DNA of 64,000 bases, from assembly GCF_000471905.2 (NCBI RefSeq), contig NW_006499776.1, positions 1,982,069-2,046,068 of the forward strand, in the 5' to 3' direction. Each line of letters begins with the position of its first letter. The stretch's first letter is position 1. The DNA comes from Amborella trichopoda. Lineage: Eukaryota > Streptophyta > Magnoliopsida > Amborellales > Amborellaceae. The position numbers and the translations under genes were made by a program. Below are positions 1-13,000 of this stretch, piece by piece. The notes under the pieces are model-generated. The model saw nothing but the letters and a program-made list of their open reading frames with translations. It had not been told where the DNA came from and did no database searches.

Positions 1-3000
1 AGTTTAGGGTCATGGAATATGGACCGAGGCTGAGCAGTTTAGGGTAATGCAGTATTGACTGAGGCTGAGAAGCTTAGGCTCATGTGGTACGGGCCAAGGT
101 TGAGCGATTGAGGGTAATGCAGTACGGACTGAGGATGAGCAGTTTAATGTCATGCAGTATGGAACGATGCTGAGCAGTTTAGGGTCATGCAGTGTGGACC
201 GAGGCTGAGCAGTTTAGGGTTCATGCAGTATTGATCGATGCAGTGCAGTTTAGGGTCCTGCAGTATGGATCGAGGCAGAGAAGTTTAGGGTCAAGCAGAA
301 TGGACCATAGCTAAGCAATTTAAGGCCATGCAGCATGGACCAATGCTAAGCATTGTAGGGTTACGTAGTATGGATCGAGGCCGGGCTGTTTAGTGTCTTA
401 TAGTATGGACCAATGCAGAGCGGTTTAGGGTCATGCAGTATGGACCGAGGCAGAGCAGTTTAGGGTCACTTATTGTAGACATTAGGGTCATGTAGTATAG
501 ATCGAGGCTGAGCAATTTAGGGTAATGCAATAAGGACCGTGTCTGAGTAATTTAGGGTCATGCAGAATGGACTGAGGCAGAACAATTTAGGGTCATGCAG
601 TATGGATAGAGGATGAGCAATTTAGTGTCATGCAGTATGGACCGATTTTGAACAGTTTAGGGTCACGTAGTATGGACCGAGACAAAGTAGTTCAGGGTCC
701 TGTAGTACGGACCGAGGTAGAGCAATTTTGGGTCAAGCAATATGGACCAAGGCTGACTAGTTTAGGGTCATGCAGTATGGACCGAGGCAGAGACGTATAG
801 GGTCATGCAGAGTGGACCGAGGCTCCGTAGTTTAGGGTCATGCTGTACAGACTGAGGCTGAGCAGTTTAGGGTCATGCGGTATGGACCGAGGCTGAGCAG
901 TTTAGGATCATACAGTATGGACTGAGGCCGAGCAGTTTAGGGTCATGCAATATGGACCGAGGCGGAGTAGTTTCGGGTTATGCGGAATGGACCATGGCTG
1001 ACCAGTTTAGGGTCATGCAATCTAGGCCGATGCCGAGTTGTTTAGGTTCATGCTGTACGGACCGACGCTAAGGATGAGGAATTTGGGGTCGTGCGGTCTT
1101 GATCAAGGATGAGCAGTTTTGGGTCATGTTGTATGGTGTAAGGCTGAGCTACTTAGGGTCATGCCGTATGGACCGAGGCTGAGCAGTGTAGGGACATGCA
1201 GTATTGACCGAGGCTGAGCAGTATAGGGTCATGCAGTATGGATTGAGGTTGAGCAGTTTAAGGTCAAGGAGTATGGACCGAGGCTGAGCAGTTTAGGGTT
1301 AAACGATATGGACCAAAGCTGAGCTGTTTAAGGTCATGCAGTATGGACAGAGGCTGAGCAGTATAGAGTCACGCAGTATGGACCGAGGCTGAGAAGTAAT
1401 GGGTCATGCAGTGTGGAAAGAGGGATAAGTAGTTTAGGGTCATGTAGTACGGACTTAAGCCGAACAATTTAGGGTCAGGTAGTATGGACCGAGGAAGAGC
1501 AATTTAAGGTCATACGGTACGAACTGAGGCTGAGAAGTTTAGGGTCATGAAATATGGACCGAGGAAGAGAAGTTTTTGGTGATATAGTATGGACTAAGGC
1601 TGAGCAGCTTAGAGTCATGCAATATCGACTGAGGCGGAGCAGTTTCGGGTTATGCAGTATGGACGGTGGCCGAGCAGTTTAGGGTGGATCGAGGTTGAGG
1701 ACGTTAGGGCCGTGCTGTATGGACCATGGCTTAGCAATTTAGGGTCATGCAATATGGACCGAGGTCGAGCAGTTTAGGGCCATGCAGTATTGACCGAGGC
1801 TAAGAAATTTAAGGTCATGCAATATAGACTAAGGCTGAGCGGTTTAGCATCCTACAGTTGCTGAACAATTTAGGGCTATGTAGTATTGAGCATGGTTGAG
1901 CTATTTAGATTCATACAGTATGGATCGAGGCTGAGCTGTTTAGGGTCATGCAGTGTGAACCGAGGCAGAGCAGTATTGGGTCATGCAGTGTGGACGGAGG
2001 CTTAGCAGTTTAGGGTTTTGTAGTATGGACCGAGGCATAGCAGTTTAGGGTCAAGCAATATGAACCAAGGCTGAGCAGTTTAGGGTCATGCAGTTTGGTT
2101 CGAGGCTTAGCAGTATAGTGTCATGCTGAACGGACTGAGGCTGAGCAGTTAAAGCCATGTAGTATGGATCGAGGTCGAGCTGTTTAAGGTCTTAAAGTAT
2201 GGACCGAGGAAGAACAGTTTTGGGTCATGCACTACGGATTGAGGCTGAGCAGTTTAGGGTCATACAGTATTGACCGAGGCTGAGAAGTATAGGGTCATGC
2301 AGTGTGGACCGAGGCTAAGTAGTTTAGGCTCATGCAGTACAAACTAAGGCTGAGCAGTTTAGGGTCATGAAGTATGGATCGAGGCTGAGTAGTTAAGGGT
2401 CATACGGTATGGACCGATGCTGAGCAGTTTAGGGTATGCAATATGGATCGAGGCTGAGCAGTTCTGGGTTATGCAGTTTGGACAGTGGCTAAACAGTCTA
2501 TGGTCATCCAATATGGATCGAGACTAAGCAATTTAGGGTCATGCAGTATAGACCAAAGCTGACGACGTTAGGGTCGTGCTGTATGGACCGAGGCTGAGCA
2601 ATTTAGGGTCATGCAATAAGGACTTAGGCTGAGCAGTTTAGGTTCCCACAATCTGGGTCAAGGCTGACCAGTATCGGGACGTGCAGTATGGACCGAGGCT
2701 GAGCAGGTTAGGGTCAAGCAGTATGGACAGTGCCTGACTAGTTTAGAGTCAAGGATTACGGAAGGAGGCTGAGTAGTTTCAAGTCATGTAGTATGCAATG
2801 ATGCTGAGCAGCTTAGGGTCACGCTGTATGGACCGTAGCTAAGCAGTTTAGTTTGATACATTGTGGACCGAGGCTGAGCAATATAGGATCACGCATTATG
2901 GACCAAGGTTGAGCAGTTTAGGGTCATGCAGCATGGACAGAGCTTGAGAAATTTAAGGTCATGGTTATGGCCATACGCTGAGCAGTTTAGGGTCATGTAG

Positions 3001-3984
3001 TATGTAGTGAGGTTGAGCAGTTTAGCGTTATGTTGTGCGGACTGAGGCAGAGCAGGTTTGGGTCGTGCAGTATGGACCGAGACTGTGCAGTATAGGGTCA
3101 TGCAGTATGGACCGAGGCTGCGTAGTTTAGGGACGTGCAGTATGGACTGATGCTGAACAGTTTAGGGTCATGCAGTATGGATAGAGGATGAGCAGTTTAG
3201 GGTCATGCAATATGGACCAAGGCTGTGCAGTTTAGGGTCATGCAGTATGGACCGAGATAGAGCCGTTTAGGGTCATGCAATATGGAGTAAGGCTGTGCCG
3301 TTTTCGGTCATACAGTATGGACCAAGGCTGAGCAGTATAGGGTCATGTAGTAAGGACTAAGGCTAAGTAGTTTAGGGTCTTCCATGATGGAAGGAGGCTG
3401 AGCAGTTTAGGGTCCTACAATATGGACCGAGGCAGAGTTTAGCATCATGCAATATGGACCAAGGCTGAGCAGTTTAGGGTCATGCAGTACGCGGAGAGCT
3501 TGTGTAGTTTAGGGTCATGCAGTACGGACAGAGCTTGTGCAGTTTAGGTCATGCAGTGTGGATCGAGGCTGACTAGTATAGGGTAATGTAGTGTGGACCG
3601 AGGTTGAGCCGTTTAGGGTCATGCAGTATGAACCGAGGCTGAGTAGTTTAGGGTTATGCAGTATGGACCTAGTAGGCTGAGACGTTTAGGCTCATGGAGT
3701 ATAGACTGAGGCTGAGCAATATAGGGCCCAGTATGGATCGAGGTGGAGCTGTTTAGGGTCACGCATTATAGATCATGGCTGAGTAGTTTAAGGTCATGCA
3801 GTATGGACCGTGGCTGAGCAGTTTAGGATCATACAATATGTCCTGAGGTTAAGCAGTTTAAGGTCATGCAGTATGGACCGAGGTTTAGCAGTTTAGGGTT
3901 CTGCAGTATGGAAAAATTTAGGGTCATGTAGTATGGATCGAGGCAGAGTAGTTTAGGGTCATGCATCGGAGACCGAGGCTGAGA
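1..3984 (+). repeat. 35-bp satellite array, first block (left-type variants)
   Basis: Head-to-tail 35-bp units. Their cores read TTTAGGGTCATGCAG followed by TATGGACCGAGGCTGAG; a perfect consensus unit can be read at 34857-34891. Divergence between neighbours is substantial (several substitutions per unit, some 1-10 bp indels), but phase and orientation hold throughout. The block carries left-domain variants, such as the TCAAGCAATATGGACCAAGG unit at 733 and a related one near 2053. No gene, RNA or inserted element is visible. The block ends inside the shared string AGTTTAG, where the 177-bp satellite begins. Confidence 0.95.
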
Positions 3985-6180
3985 AGTTTAGTTCACATGC
4001 GCACCATGCGTGCTCAACTCAACTCGTTCGATTCCCGTGAAAATCATGCTTTTTTTAAGCACAATTGTGGCGGCTAGTGCACCATTGTACGCCCTACTAT
4101 TTGCCCCACGTTCCCCCAAACACTTTCTCCAGAAGTGCCACCAAATTGCCCTCTGTTGAATTTTGTGCACATGGAGACAGCCCGCGCTCAACTAAACGTG
4201 TCCGATTCTCGCAAAAAGCGTGCGGTTTTTTCCTCGCATATGTGGCGGCATAAGCACAATTGTGCACCCTACTATTTGCCCCACGTTTCTCCAAACAAGT
4301 GCGCAAGAAATACCGCCATATTGCGCTCCATTGGAAGTTTAGTGCACATGTGTACTGCGTGACTTCAACTCAACGCGTACGATTCAAGTGTAAACTATGA
4401 CAGGTTTGCGCCCAATTGTGGTCACTTGTGCATAATTGTGCACTCCACTATTTGCCCCACGTTCTTGCAAACACATGCGCAAGAAGTGCCACCACAATGC
4501 CCTCCGTACGAAGTTTAGTGCACATGTGCACAGCTTGCGCTCAACTCAAGACGTGCGATTCACGCGAAAACCGTGACGTTTATTTGCACATAATTGTGGT
4601 GGCTAGTGCAAAATTGTGTTCCGACAATTTTCCCCAGGTTCCCTCAAATACATGCGCAAGAAGTGCCACCAAATTGTCCTCCATACGAAGTTTAGTGCAC
4701 AGGCGTACCACATGTGCTCAACTCAATGCATGTGATTCCCGCGAAAACCGTGTCATTTTTTAGCGCGCAATTGTGTTGGCTTGTGCACAATTGTGCACCT
4801 TATTATTTCCCTCACGTTTCCCCAAACACGTGCGCACGAAGTGCCACCAAATTTCCCTCCGTACGAAGTTTAGTGCACATGCGCACCGTGCGGGCTCAAC
4901 TCAACACATGCGATTCATGTGAAAACCGTGCCTTTTTTTTACGCAACAATGTGGTGGCTTGTGTACCCTCCTATTTGCCCCATGTTCTCCCAAACATGTG
5001 TGCCAGAAGTGCATTCTCTCCGTACGAAGTTTAGTGCACATCCGTACCGCACGTGCGAAACTCAACGTGTGCGAGTGACTTGAAAACTGTTCCTTTTTTT
5101 TGTGCGCAATAGTGGCAGCTTGTGCACAATTGTGCATCCTACTATTTGCCCCAAGTTCCCCCAAACACATGCGTAAGAAGTGCCACCAAATTTGCCTCCG
5201 TAGAATTTTAGTGCACATGTGAACTGCACAAGCTGAACTCAACGCGCACGATTCGAGCAAAAATCGTGCCTTTTTTTTGTGCAATTGTGATGTCTTGGGC
5301 TGAATTATGCACCCTACTATATTCCCGATGGTCCCCCAAACACGTGCGCAAGAAGTGCCACCAAATTTCCCTCCGTACGAAGTTTACTGCACATGTGCAC
5401 CGTGCGTGCTCAACTCAACGCGTACGATTCACACGAAAACCGTGTCGTTTTTTTACGCGTCAGCATGTGCACTATTGTGAACTCTACTATTTACCCCATG
5501 TTCCCCCAAACAAGTGCGTAAGAAGTCCTGCCAAATTACCCTCCATAAGAAATTTAGTGTACATGCGCACCGCGCGACCTCAACACAACATGTGCGATTT
5601 GAGTGAAAACTGTGCCATTTTTTTACGTGCAATCGTGGTGACTTGTGCACAATTGTGTACTCTACTATTTTCCCATCGTTCCAGCAAACACGTGTGCAAG
5701 AAGTGCCACAAGAATGCCCTCCGTATGAAGTTTGGTGCACATGCGTTCCGCACTCACTCAACTCAATGCATGTGATTCACTTGAAAACCGTGCCGTTTAT
5801 TTGCCCGCAATTGTGGCGGCTTGTGCACAATTTTACACCCTACAATTTGCCCCACGTTCCCACAAACATATGCGCAAGAAGTGCCACCAAATTTTTCTCT
5901 TTACAAATTTTAGTGCACATGCGCACCGCGCGTGCTCAACTCAATGCGTACGATTCAGGGGAAAACGGTGCTTTTTTTTACATGCAATTGCGGCGGATTG
6001 TGCACAATTATGCACCTTAATATTTGTCCCAGGTTCGCCCCCCAAACACATTCGCTAGAAGTTCCACCAAATTACCCTCCGTACGAAGTTTAGTGCACAT
6101 CCGTACTGCATGCGCTCAACACAACGTGTACAATTCACTTGAAAACCATGTCATTTTTTGGCTCACAATTTTGTCAGCTT

Positions 6181-6196
6181 GTGCACAATTGTGCAC
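6181..6196. other. Perfect 16-bp palindrome inside the 177-bp monomer (representative)
   Basis: The string GTGCACAATTGTGCAC equals its own reverse complement. Exact copies also lie at 4783-4798, 7377-7392, 7908-7923, 8615-8630 and 8791-8806, always at the same monomer position, just before the CCCTACTATTTG box. Most other monomers carry it with one or two changes. Further GTGCAC half-sites lie in the AGTTTAGTGCACATG box of most monomers. It could form a cruciform or bind a dimeric protein; neither is shown by sequence alone. Confidence 0.9.
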
Positions 6197-7559
6197 CTTA
6201 TTATTTCCCTCACGTTCCTCCAAACACGTGCGCAAGAAGTGCCACCAAATTGCCCTCTGTACGAAGTTTAGTGCGCATGCGCACCGAGTGAAATCCGTGC
6301 CGTTTTTTTGCGTGCAATAGTGGCAGCTTCTGCACAATTGTGCTCCCAACTATTTGTCCCATGTTCTCCCAAACACGTGCACAAGAAGTATCACAAAATT
6401 TCCCACCGTATGAAGTTTAGAGCACATGCGCACCGTGCTCGCTCAACTCAACATGAGCGATTCGTGCTAAAACCATGCCTTTTTTTAACACGCAATTGTG
6501 GCGGCTTGTGCACAATAGTGCACCCTACTATTTTCCCCATGTTCCCCCGTACAATTGCGCTTATTGTGCCAGCAAATTGCCCTTCGTACGAAGTTTAGTG
6601 CACATGCGCACGTCGCGAGGTCAACACATCGTGTGAGATTCGCGTGAAAATTTTGCCGTTGTTTTTAGCACAATTGTGGCAGCTTGTCCACAATTTTGCA
6701 CCCTACTATTTGCCCCATGTTCCCCCAAACATGTGCACAAGAAGAGCCACAAAATTTCCCTCCGTACAAAGTTTAGTGCACATGCACGTGCCAAACTCAA
6801 CGTTTGCGATGCATGTGAAAACCGTGTCGTTTTTTTTAGCGCAATTGTGGAGGCTTATGCACAATTGTACACCTTAATATTTGCCCAACTTTCCCCCAAA
6901 CCTTTGAGCAAAAATTTGCACCAAATTGCCCTTAGTACAACGTTTAGTGCACATGCACAACCCAACTCGTGCGATTCTCGTGAAAATCGTGCCTTCTTTT
7001 ATGCGCAGTTGTGGCGGCTTGTGCACAATTGTGTGCCCTACTATGTGCCCCACGTTCACCCAAACACGTGCGCAAGAAGTGCCCCCAAATTGCCCTCCAT
7101 AGGAAGTTTAGTGCACATACGCACCGCCCGCGCTCAACTCAACGCGTGCTATTCACGCAAAAATCGTGTCGTTTTATTACTTGCAATTGTGAAGACTTGT
7201 GCAGAATTGTGCACGCTACTATTTGCCCCACATTCCCTCGAACACATGCTCAAGAAGTGCCACCAAATTTCCCTCCGTACGAAGTTTAGTGAACATGCGT
7301 GCCACTCGCACTCAACTCAATGCATGCAATTCTCGTAAAAATTGTGCCGTCTTTTTAGGCGCATTTGAGGCGATTAGTGCACAATTGTGCACCCTAATAT
7401 TTGCCCCATGCTCCCCCAAACATGTGTGAAATAAGTGCCACAAAATTGCCCTCCATATGAAGTTTAGTGCACTTGCACAGCGTGCGAGCTCCACTCAATG
7501 CGTGTGATTCGTGCCAAAACCTTGCCATTTTTTACACAATTGTAGTAGCTCGTGCACAA

Positions 7560-9930
7560 TTATACACCCTACTATTTGCCCCACATTCCCCCAAACACAT
7601 GCGTAAGTAACGCTACCAAATTTCCCTCCGTATGAAGTTTAGTGCACATGCAGACTATGCGCGCTCAACTCAACGGGCGCAAGTCGTGCGAAAACCGTGC
7701 CTTTTTTTTACCCGCAATTGTGGCGGCTTGTGCATAATTATACACCATTCTATTTTCCATACGTTCCCCCAAACACGGGTGGAAGAAGTGCCACCAAATT
7801 GCTTTCTGTACGAAGTTCAGAGCACTTGTGCTCTGCGAGCACACATATCAACGCGTGCTATTCGAGCGAAAATCGAGGCATTTTTTTGTGCACAATTGTG
7901 GCGGCTTGTGCACAATTGTGCACCCAACTATTTGCCCCACTATCCCCCAAACACGTGTGTGAGAAATACCACCAAATTTCGCTCTGTAGAAAGTTTAGTG
8001 CACATGCTCACAACATGTGCTCAACTCAATGCGTTCGATTCGTGCAAAACCCGTGCCATTTTTTTTCAAGCAATTATGTCGGCTTGAGCACAGTTGTGCA
8101 CCCTACTATTTGCCCCACATTCTCCCAAACCCTTGCGCAATAAGTGCCACCAAATTTCCCTCCGTACGATGTTTAGTGCACATGCGCACCGCGTGCGCTC
8201 AACTTAACTTGTGCAATTCTCGAGAAAGCTGTGCCTTTTTTTACTCGCAATTGTGGTGACTTGTACACAATTGTGCACCCTACAATTTGCCCCACGTTCC
8301 CCCAAACACGTGCGCAAAAAGTACCTCCAAATTGACCTCTGTAGGAAGTTTAGTGCACATGCACACCGCGTGCGCTCAACTCAACGCATGTGATTCGTGC
8401 GATGACTGTGCGTTTTTTTGTGTGCAATCGTGGCTGCTTGTGCGCAATTGTGCATCCTACTATTTGACCCACGTTCCCCAAATTTGTGCCCAGGAAGTGC
8501 CACTAAATTTCCCTCCGTATGAAGTTTAGTGCAAATGCTTGCCATGCGCACTCAACTCAACGCGAGCAATTCTTTAGAAAACTGTGCATTTTTTATGTGC
8601 AATAGTGGCGGCTTGTGCACAATTGTGCACCCTACTATTTGCTCCACATTCCCCCAAACACGTACGCAATAATTGTTACAAATTTTCCTCCATACGATGT
8701 TCAGTGTTCTCGCACAACACGCATGCTCAACTCAACGCATACGATTCGCATCAAAACCGTGCCTTTTTATTCATGCAAATGTAGCAGCTAGTGCACAATT
8801 GTGCACTGTAATATTTGCCCCACGTTCCCCCAAACACGTGCGCAAGTAGTAATACCAAATTTCCCTCCGTACGAAGTTAAGTGCACATGCGAATCATGCG
8901 CGTTCAACTCAACGCAAGCGATTCACATGAAACCCATGCTGTTTTTTTGCCCGCAATTTGTGGCGGCTTGTGCATAATTGTGCACCCTATTATTTGCCCT
9001 ATGTTCCCCAAAACACGTGCACAAGAAGTGCCACCAACTTGCTTTATGTACGAAGTTTAGAGCCCTTGCACATCACGTGCACACAACTAAATGCATGCAA
9101 TTCACGCAAAAATTGTGCCATATTTTTGCACGCAATAGTGGAGGCTTGTGCACAATTTTGCACCTTACTATTTGCTCCATGTTTCCTCAAACACGTGCGC
9201 AAGAAGTTCCACCGAATTGCCCTCCATATGAATTTTAGTACACATGCGCGTCGCACGCTTTAACTCAACGCATGCGATTCGCGCGAAAACCGTGTCGTTT
9301 TCTTGGGTGCAATTGTGGCGGCTTGTGCACATTTGTGCACCCCACTATTTAACCCACGTCCTCCCAAACACATGCGTAAGAACTGCCACCAAATTTCCTC
9401 TCTAGGAAGTTTAGTGCACTTGCAAACTGCGCATGCTTAACTCAATGTGTGCGATTCCTTAAAAAATTGTCTTTTTTTTGCATGTAACTATGGCGGCTTG
9501 TGCACAACCCTACTATATGCCCCACGTTCCCCCAAACACATGCGCAAGTAGTGCTACTAAATTTCCCTCCGTATGAAGTTTAGTGCACATGTGAATTGCG
9601 TGCACTCAACTCAACATGTGCTAATCGCTCGAAAACCGTGTCATTTTTTTCTATGCAATTGTGGTGGCTGCCCATATATGTGCACCCCTTCTATTTGCCC
9701 TACATTCCCCCGAACAAGTGCGTAAGAAGTGCCACCAAATTGCTTTCTGTACAAAGATTAGAGCACCTGCGCACCGTGCGTACACATATCAATGTGTGCG
9801 ATTCAGGCGAAAACCGTGCCGTATTTTTTCTTGCAATTGTGATGGCTTGTGCAGAGTTGTGCACCCTACTATTTGCCCCACTATCCCCCAAACACGTGCT
9901 TGCCACCAAATTTCTCTCCATAGGAAGTTT
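7560..9930 (+). repeat. Higher-order repeat within the 177-bp array (7-unit and 4-unit offsets)
   Basis: Three stretches share the same rare monomer variants in the same order. First comes an AAGTA-type replacement of the usual AAGAAGTGCCACC box, at 7605, 8844 and 9546. The next monomer has a TTGCTTTCTGTAC-type box followed by AGAGCAC and CACAYATCAA-type changes, near 7800, 9031 and 9741. Anchor offsets are 1,239 bp (7 x 177) and 702 bp (about 4 monomers). Shared linked variants point to duplication of multi-monomer blocks rather than independent mutation. Confidence 0.75.
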
Positions 9931-10007
9931 GGTACACATGTGCACCACCCATGCTCAACTCAACATGGGCAATTCATGCAAAAATCGTGACCTTTTTTAC
10001 GCACAAC

Positions 10008-13000
10008 TCCATATTGGACCTATGCTGAGTAGTTTAGGGTCATGCAATATGGATCAAGGCTCAGCAGTTTAGGGCCCAGCAGTTTGAATCGAGGCAGAGC
10101 ACTTTAGGGTCGTGCAATGTGCACCAAGGCTATGTGGTTTAGGGTAATGTAGAATGGACCAAGGCAGAGCAGTATAGGGTCATGCAGTAAGGACCAAGGT
10201 TGAGCAGTTTACGGTCATGCAGTACGGAGGAAGCTACGTAGTTTAGGGTCTTATAGTACGGACTGAGGCTGAGCAATATAGGGTCATGCAATATGGACCG
10301 TGGCCGAGGAGTTTAGGGTCATGCAGTATAGACCGACGTTATGCTGTTGAAGCTCATGCAGTACGGACCGAGGCTGAGCAGTGTAGGGTGCTGCAGTCTG
10401 GATCGAGGATGAGCAATTTAGTGTCATGTAGTATGGAGCAAGGCTGAGCTATTTAGGGTCATGCAGTATGGACCGAAGATGAGTTGTTTAGGGTCATGTA
10501 GTGTGGACGGAGGCTGAGCAGTTTAAGGTCATGCAGTATGGACCGAGGCTGAGCAGTTTAGGGTCATGCAATATGGATAGAGCTTGACCAGTTTCGGTTC
10601 AAGTAGTATGGACCGAGGCTGAACAGTATAAGGTGATGTAGTATGGACCGATGCAGAGCAGTTTACGCTCTTGCAGTATCGACACAGGCAGAGCAGCTTA
10701 GGGTCAAGCAATATGGACCAAGGATGAGTAGTTTAGGGTCATGTAGTACGAACCGAGACTGAGCAGTATAGGGTCATGCAGTATTGATCGAGGCTGAGTA
10801 ATTTAGGGCCATGATGTATGGACTAAGGTAGAGCAGTTTAGGGTTTTACAGTATGGACCAAGGCAGAGGCGTTGAGGGTCATGCAATATGGACCGAGATA
10901 AAGAATTTCAGGTTATGCAGTATGGGCCGAGGCTGATCAGCTTAGAGTCATACAGTATGGACCGAGGCTGAGGGCGTTTGGGTCTTGTTGTATGGACCGA
11001 GGTCGAGAAATTTTGGGTCAAGCAATAAGGATCGAGACCGAGCAGTTTAGGGTCATGCAGTGTGGATCGAAGCTAAGCAGTTTGAGTTCATGTGGTACGG
11101 ACAGAGGCTGAGCAGTTTAGGGCCCTGCAGTCGTGACCGAGGCTGAGCTGTTTAGAGTCGCGCAGTTTGGACCGAGGCTGAGTAGTATAAGGTGATGTAG
11201 TATCGAACGAGGCTGAGCAGTATAGGGTCATGTAGTGTGGACCTAGCCTAAGAAATTTAGGGTCATGCAGTAAGGTCTAAGGCTGAGCAGTTTAAGCTCA
11301 TGCTGTATGTACCGAGGCTAAGCAGTATAGGGTCGTGCAGTGTGGACCTACGCTAAATAGTTTAGGGTCATGCAATACAGACTAGGGCTGAGCAGTTTAG
11401 GCTCATGCAACATGGACCGAGGTCGAGCAATTTAGGGTCATGCAGTATGGACCGAGGAAAAGTAGTTTATGGTCATGCAGTACGGACCGCGGCTGAGCAG
11501 TTTAGGGTTTCACAGTCTTGATCGAGATTGGGCATTTAAGGGTAATGTCTATGGAGCAAGGCTAAGCTCTTTAGGGTCACGAAGTATGGACCGAGGCTGA
11601 GCTTCTTAGGGTCATGCAAGGTGGACAGAGCCTGACCAGTTTAAATTCATGCATTATGGACCGAAGTTGAGCAGTTTAGGGTCATGTAGCATTGACTGAG
11701 GCTGATGAGTTTAGGGTCATGTAGTATGGACTGAGGCTGAGTAGTATTGGGTCATGCAGTGTGGACCGAGGCTGAGCAGTATAGAGTCGTGCTGTATGGA
11801 CTGAGACAGAGCAGTTTAGGGTCATGCAGTATGGATAGAGCCTGACCAGTTTAGGGTCATGTAGTATGGATTGAGGCAGAGCAGTTTGGGGTCATGCAAT
11901 ATGGACCAAGGCTGTATAGCGTAGGGTCATGCAGTACGAATCGAGGCTGAGAAGTAGGGTCATGCAGTAAGGATCGAGGCTGAGCAGTTTAGCGTCACGC
12001 ATTATGGGAAGAGGTTGAGCAGTTGAGGGTCCTATTGTACGGACTGAGGCAAACCAATTTAGGATCATGCAATATAGATCGAAGCTGAGCAGTTTGGGGT
12101 CATGAAGTATGGATGGAGCCTGAGTAGTTTAGGGTCATGCAGTAGAGATCGAGGCTAAGTAGTTTAGGGTCATGAAGTACATATTGAGGCTTAGCAGTTT
12201 AGGGTCATGGAGTATGGACCAAGGCTGAGCAGTTTAGTGTAATGCAGTATGGACCGAGGCTGAGCAGTTTAGGGTCATGTAGTATGGACCGAGATTGAGC
12301 AAATGAGGGTAATGCAGTATGGACCGAGGATAAGAAATTTAAGGTCATGCAGTATGGACCAATGTTGAGCAGTTTAGGGGCATGCAAATTGGACTGAGGC
12401 TGTGCAGTTTAGGGTCACGTAGAATGGACCGATGCAGTGCAGTTTAGGGTCCTGCAGTATGGACCGACACAAAGCAGTTTATGGTCAAGCAATATGGACC
12501 AAGGCGGAGCGATTTAAGGTCATGCAGTATGGACCGAGGCTGAGCCGTGTAAAATCATGCAGTATGGGCTAAGGTTGAGAAGTTTAGGTTCATACAGTAT
12601 GGTCCGAGGTCGATCTGTTTAGGGTTCTACAATATGAATGGAGGTAGAGTAGTTTAGGGTCGTGCAATATGGATAGAGGCTGAGATGTTGAGGGTCACGC
12701 AATATGGATCGAGGCTGTGCAGTTTAGGGTCATACAGTATGGATCGTGGCTGAGCAGTATTGGCTCACACGGTGTCGACCAAGGCTAAGCATTTTAGGAT
12801 CACGAATTATGGACCGAGGTTGAGCAGTTTAGGGTAGGGCAATATGGACTAAGGCTGAGCAGTTTAGGGTCATGCAGTATGGATCAAGGCGGAGCAAATT
12901 AGGGTCATGCTGTATGGTCCGAGGATGAGCAGTTTAGTGTCATGTAGTATGGATAGATACTGAGCTTGTTAGGGTCATGCAGTATGGACCGAGGCTGAGT

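Larger units (their letters stand above)
3985..10007 (+). repeat. 177-bp satellite array, about 34 monomers
   Basis: A second, unrelated-looking tandem repeat. The anchor GAAGTTTAGTGCACATG recurs at 4865, 5026, 5203, 5379, 5549, 5727, 6085 and 6263, mostly 170-180 bp apart, with one short unit of 161 bp. 6085-6262 is a good reference monomer. In order each unit holds AGTTTAGTGCACATG, a CG-rich stretch, CTCAACTCAACGC, a T tract of 5-8, a GTGCAC palindrome, CCCTACTATTTGCCCCACG, CCCCCAAACACGTGCGCAAG and GTGCCACCAAAT. The length is typical of plant centromeric or nucleosome-length satellites (family knowledge, not proof). Because 177 is 59 codons, long chance frames run through it, up to 220 codons at 6676-7338. 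They have no conserved start or domain and I do not call them genes. Confidence 0.95.

Noticed and set aside
1-3984. True telomere
   Set aside because: TTTAGGG occurs once per 35 bp rather than in tandem, so this is not a chromosome end repeat.
6676-7338. 220-codon open frame, and others of 60-169 codons, across 4-10 kb on both strands
   Set aside because: The 177-bp monomer is 59 codons, so any stop-free frame persists. The peptides simply repeat the monomer (for example CAQLCTLLFAP) in several frames and strands, with no conserved start or domain.
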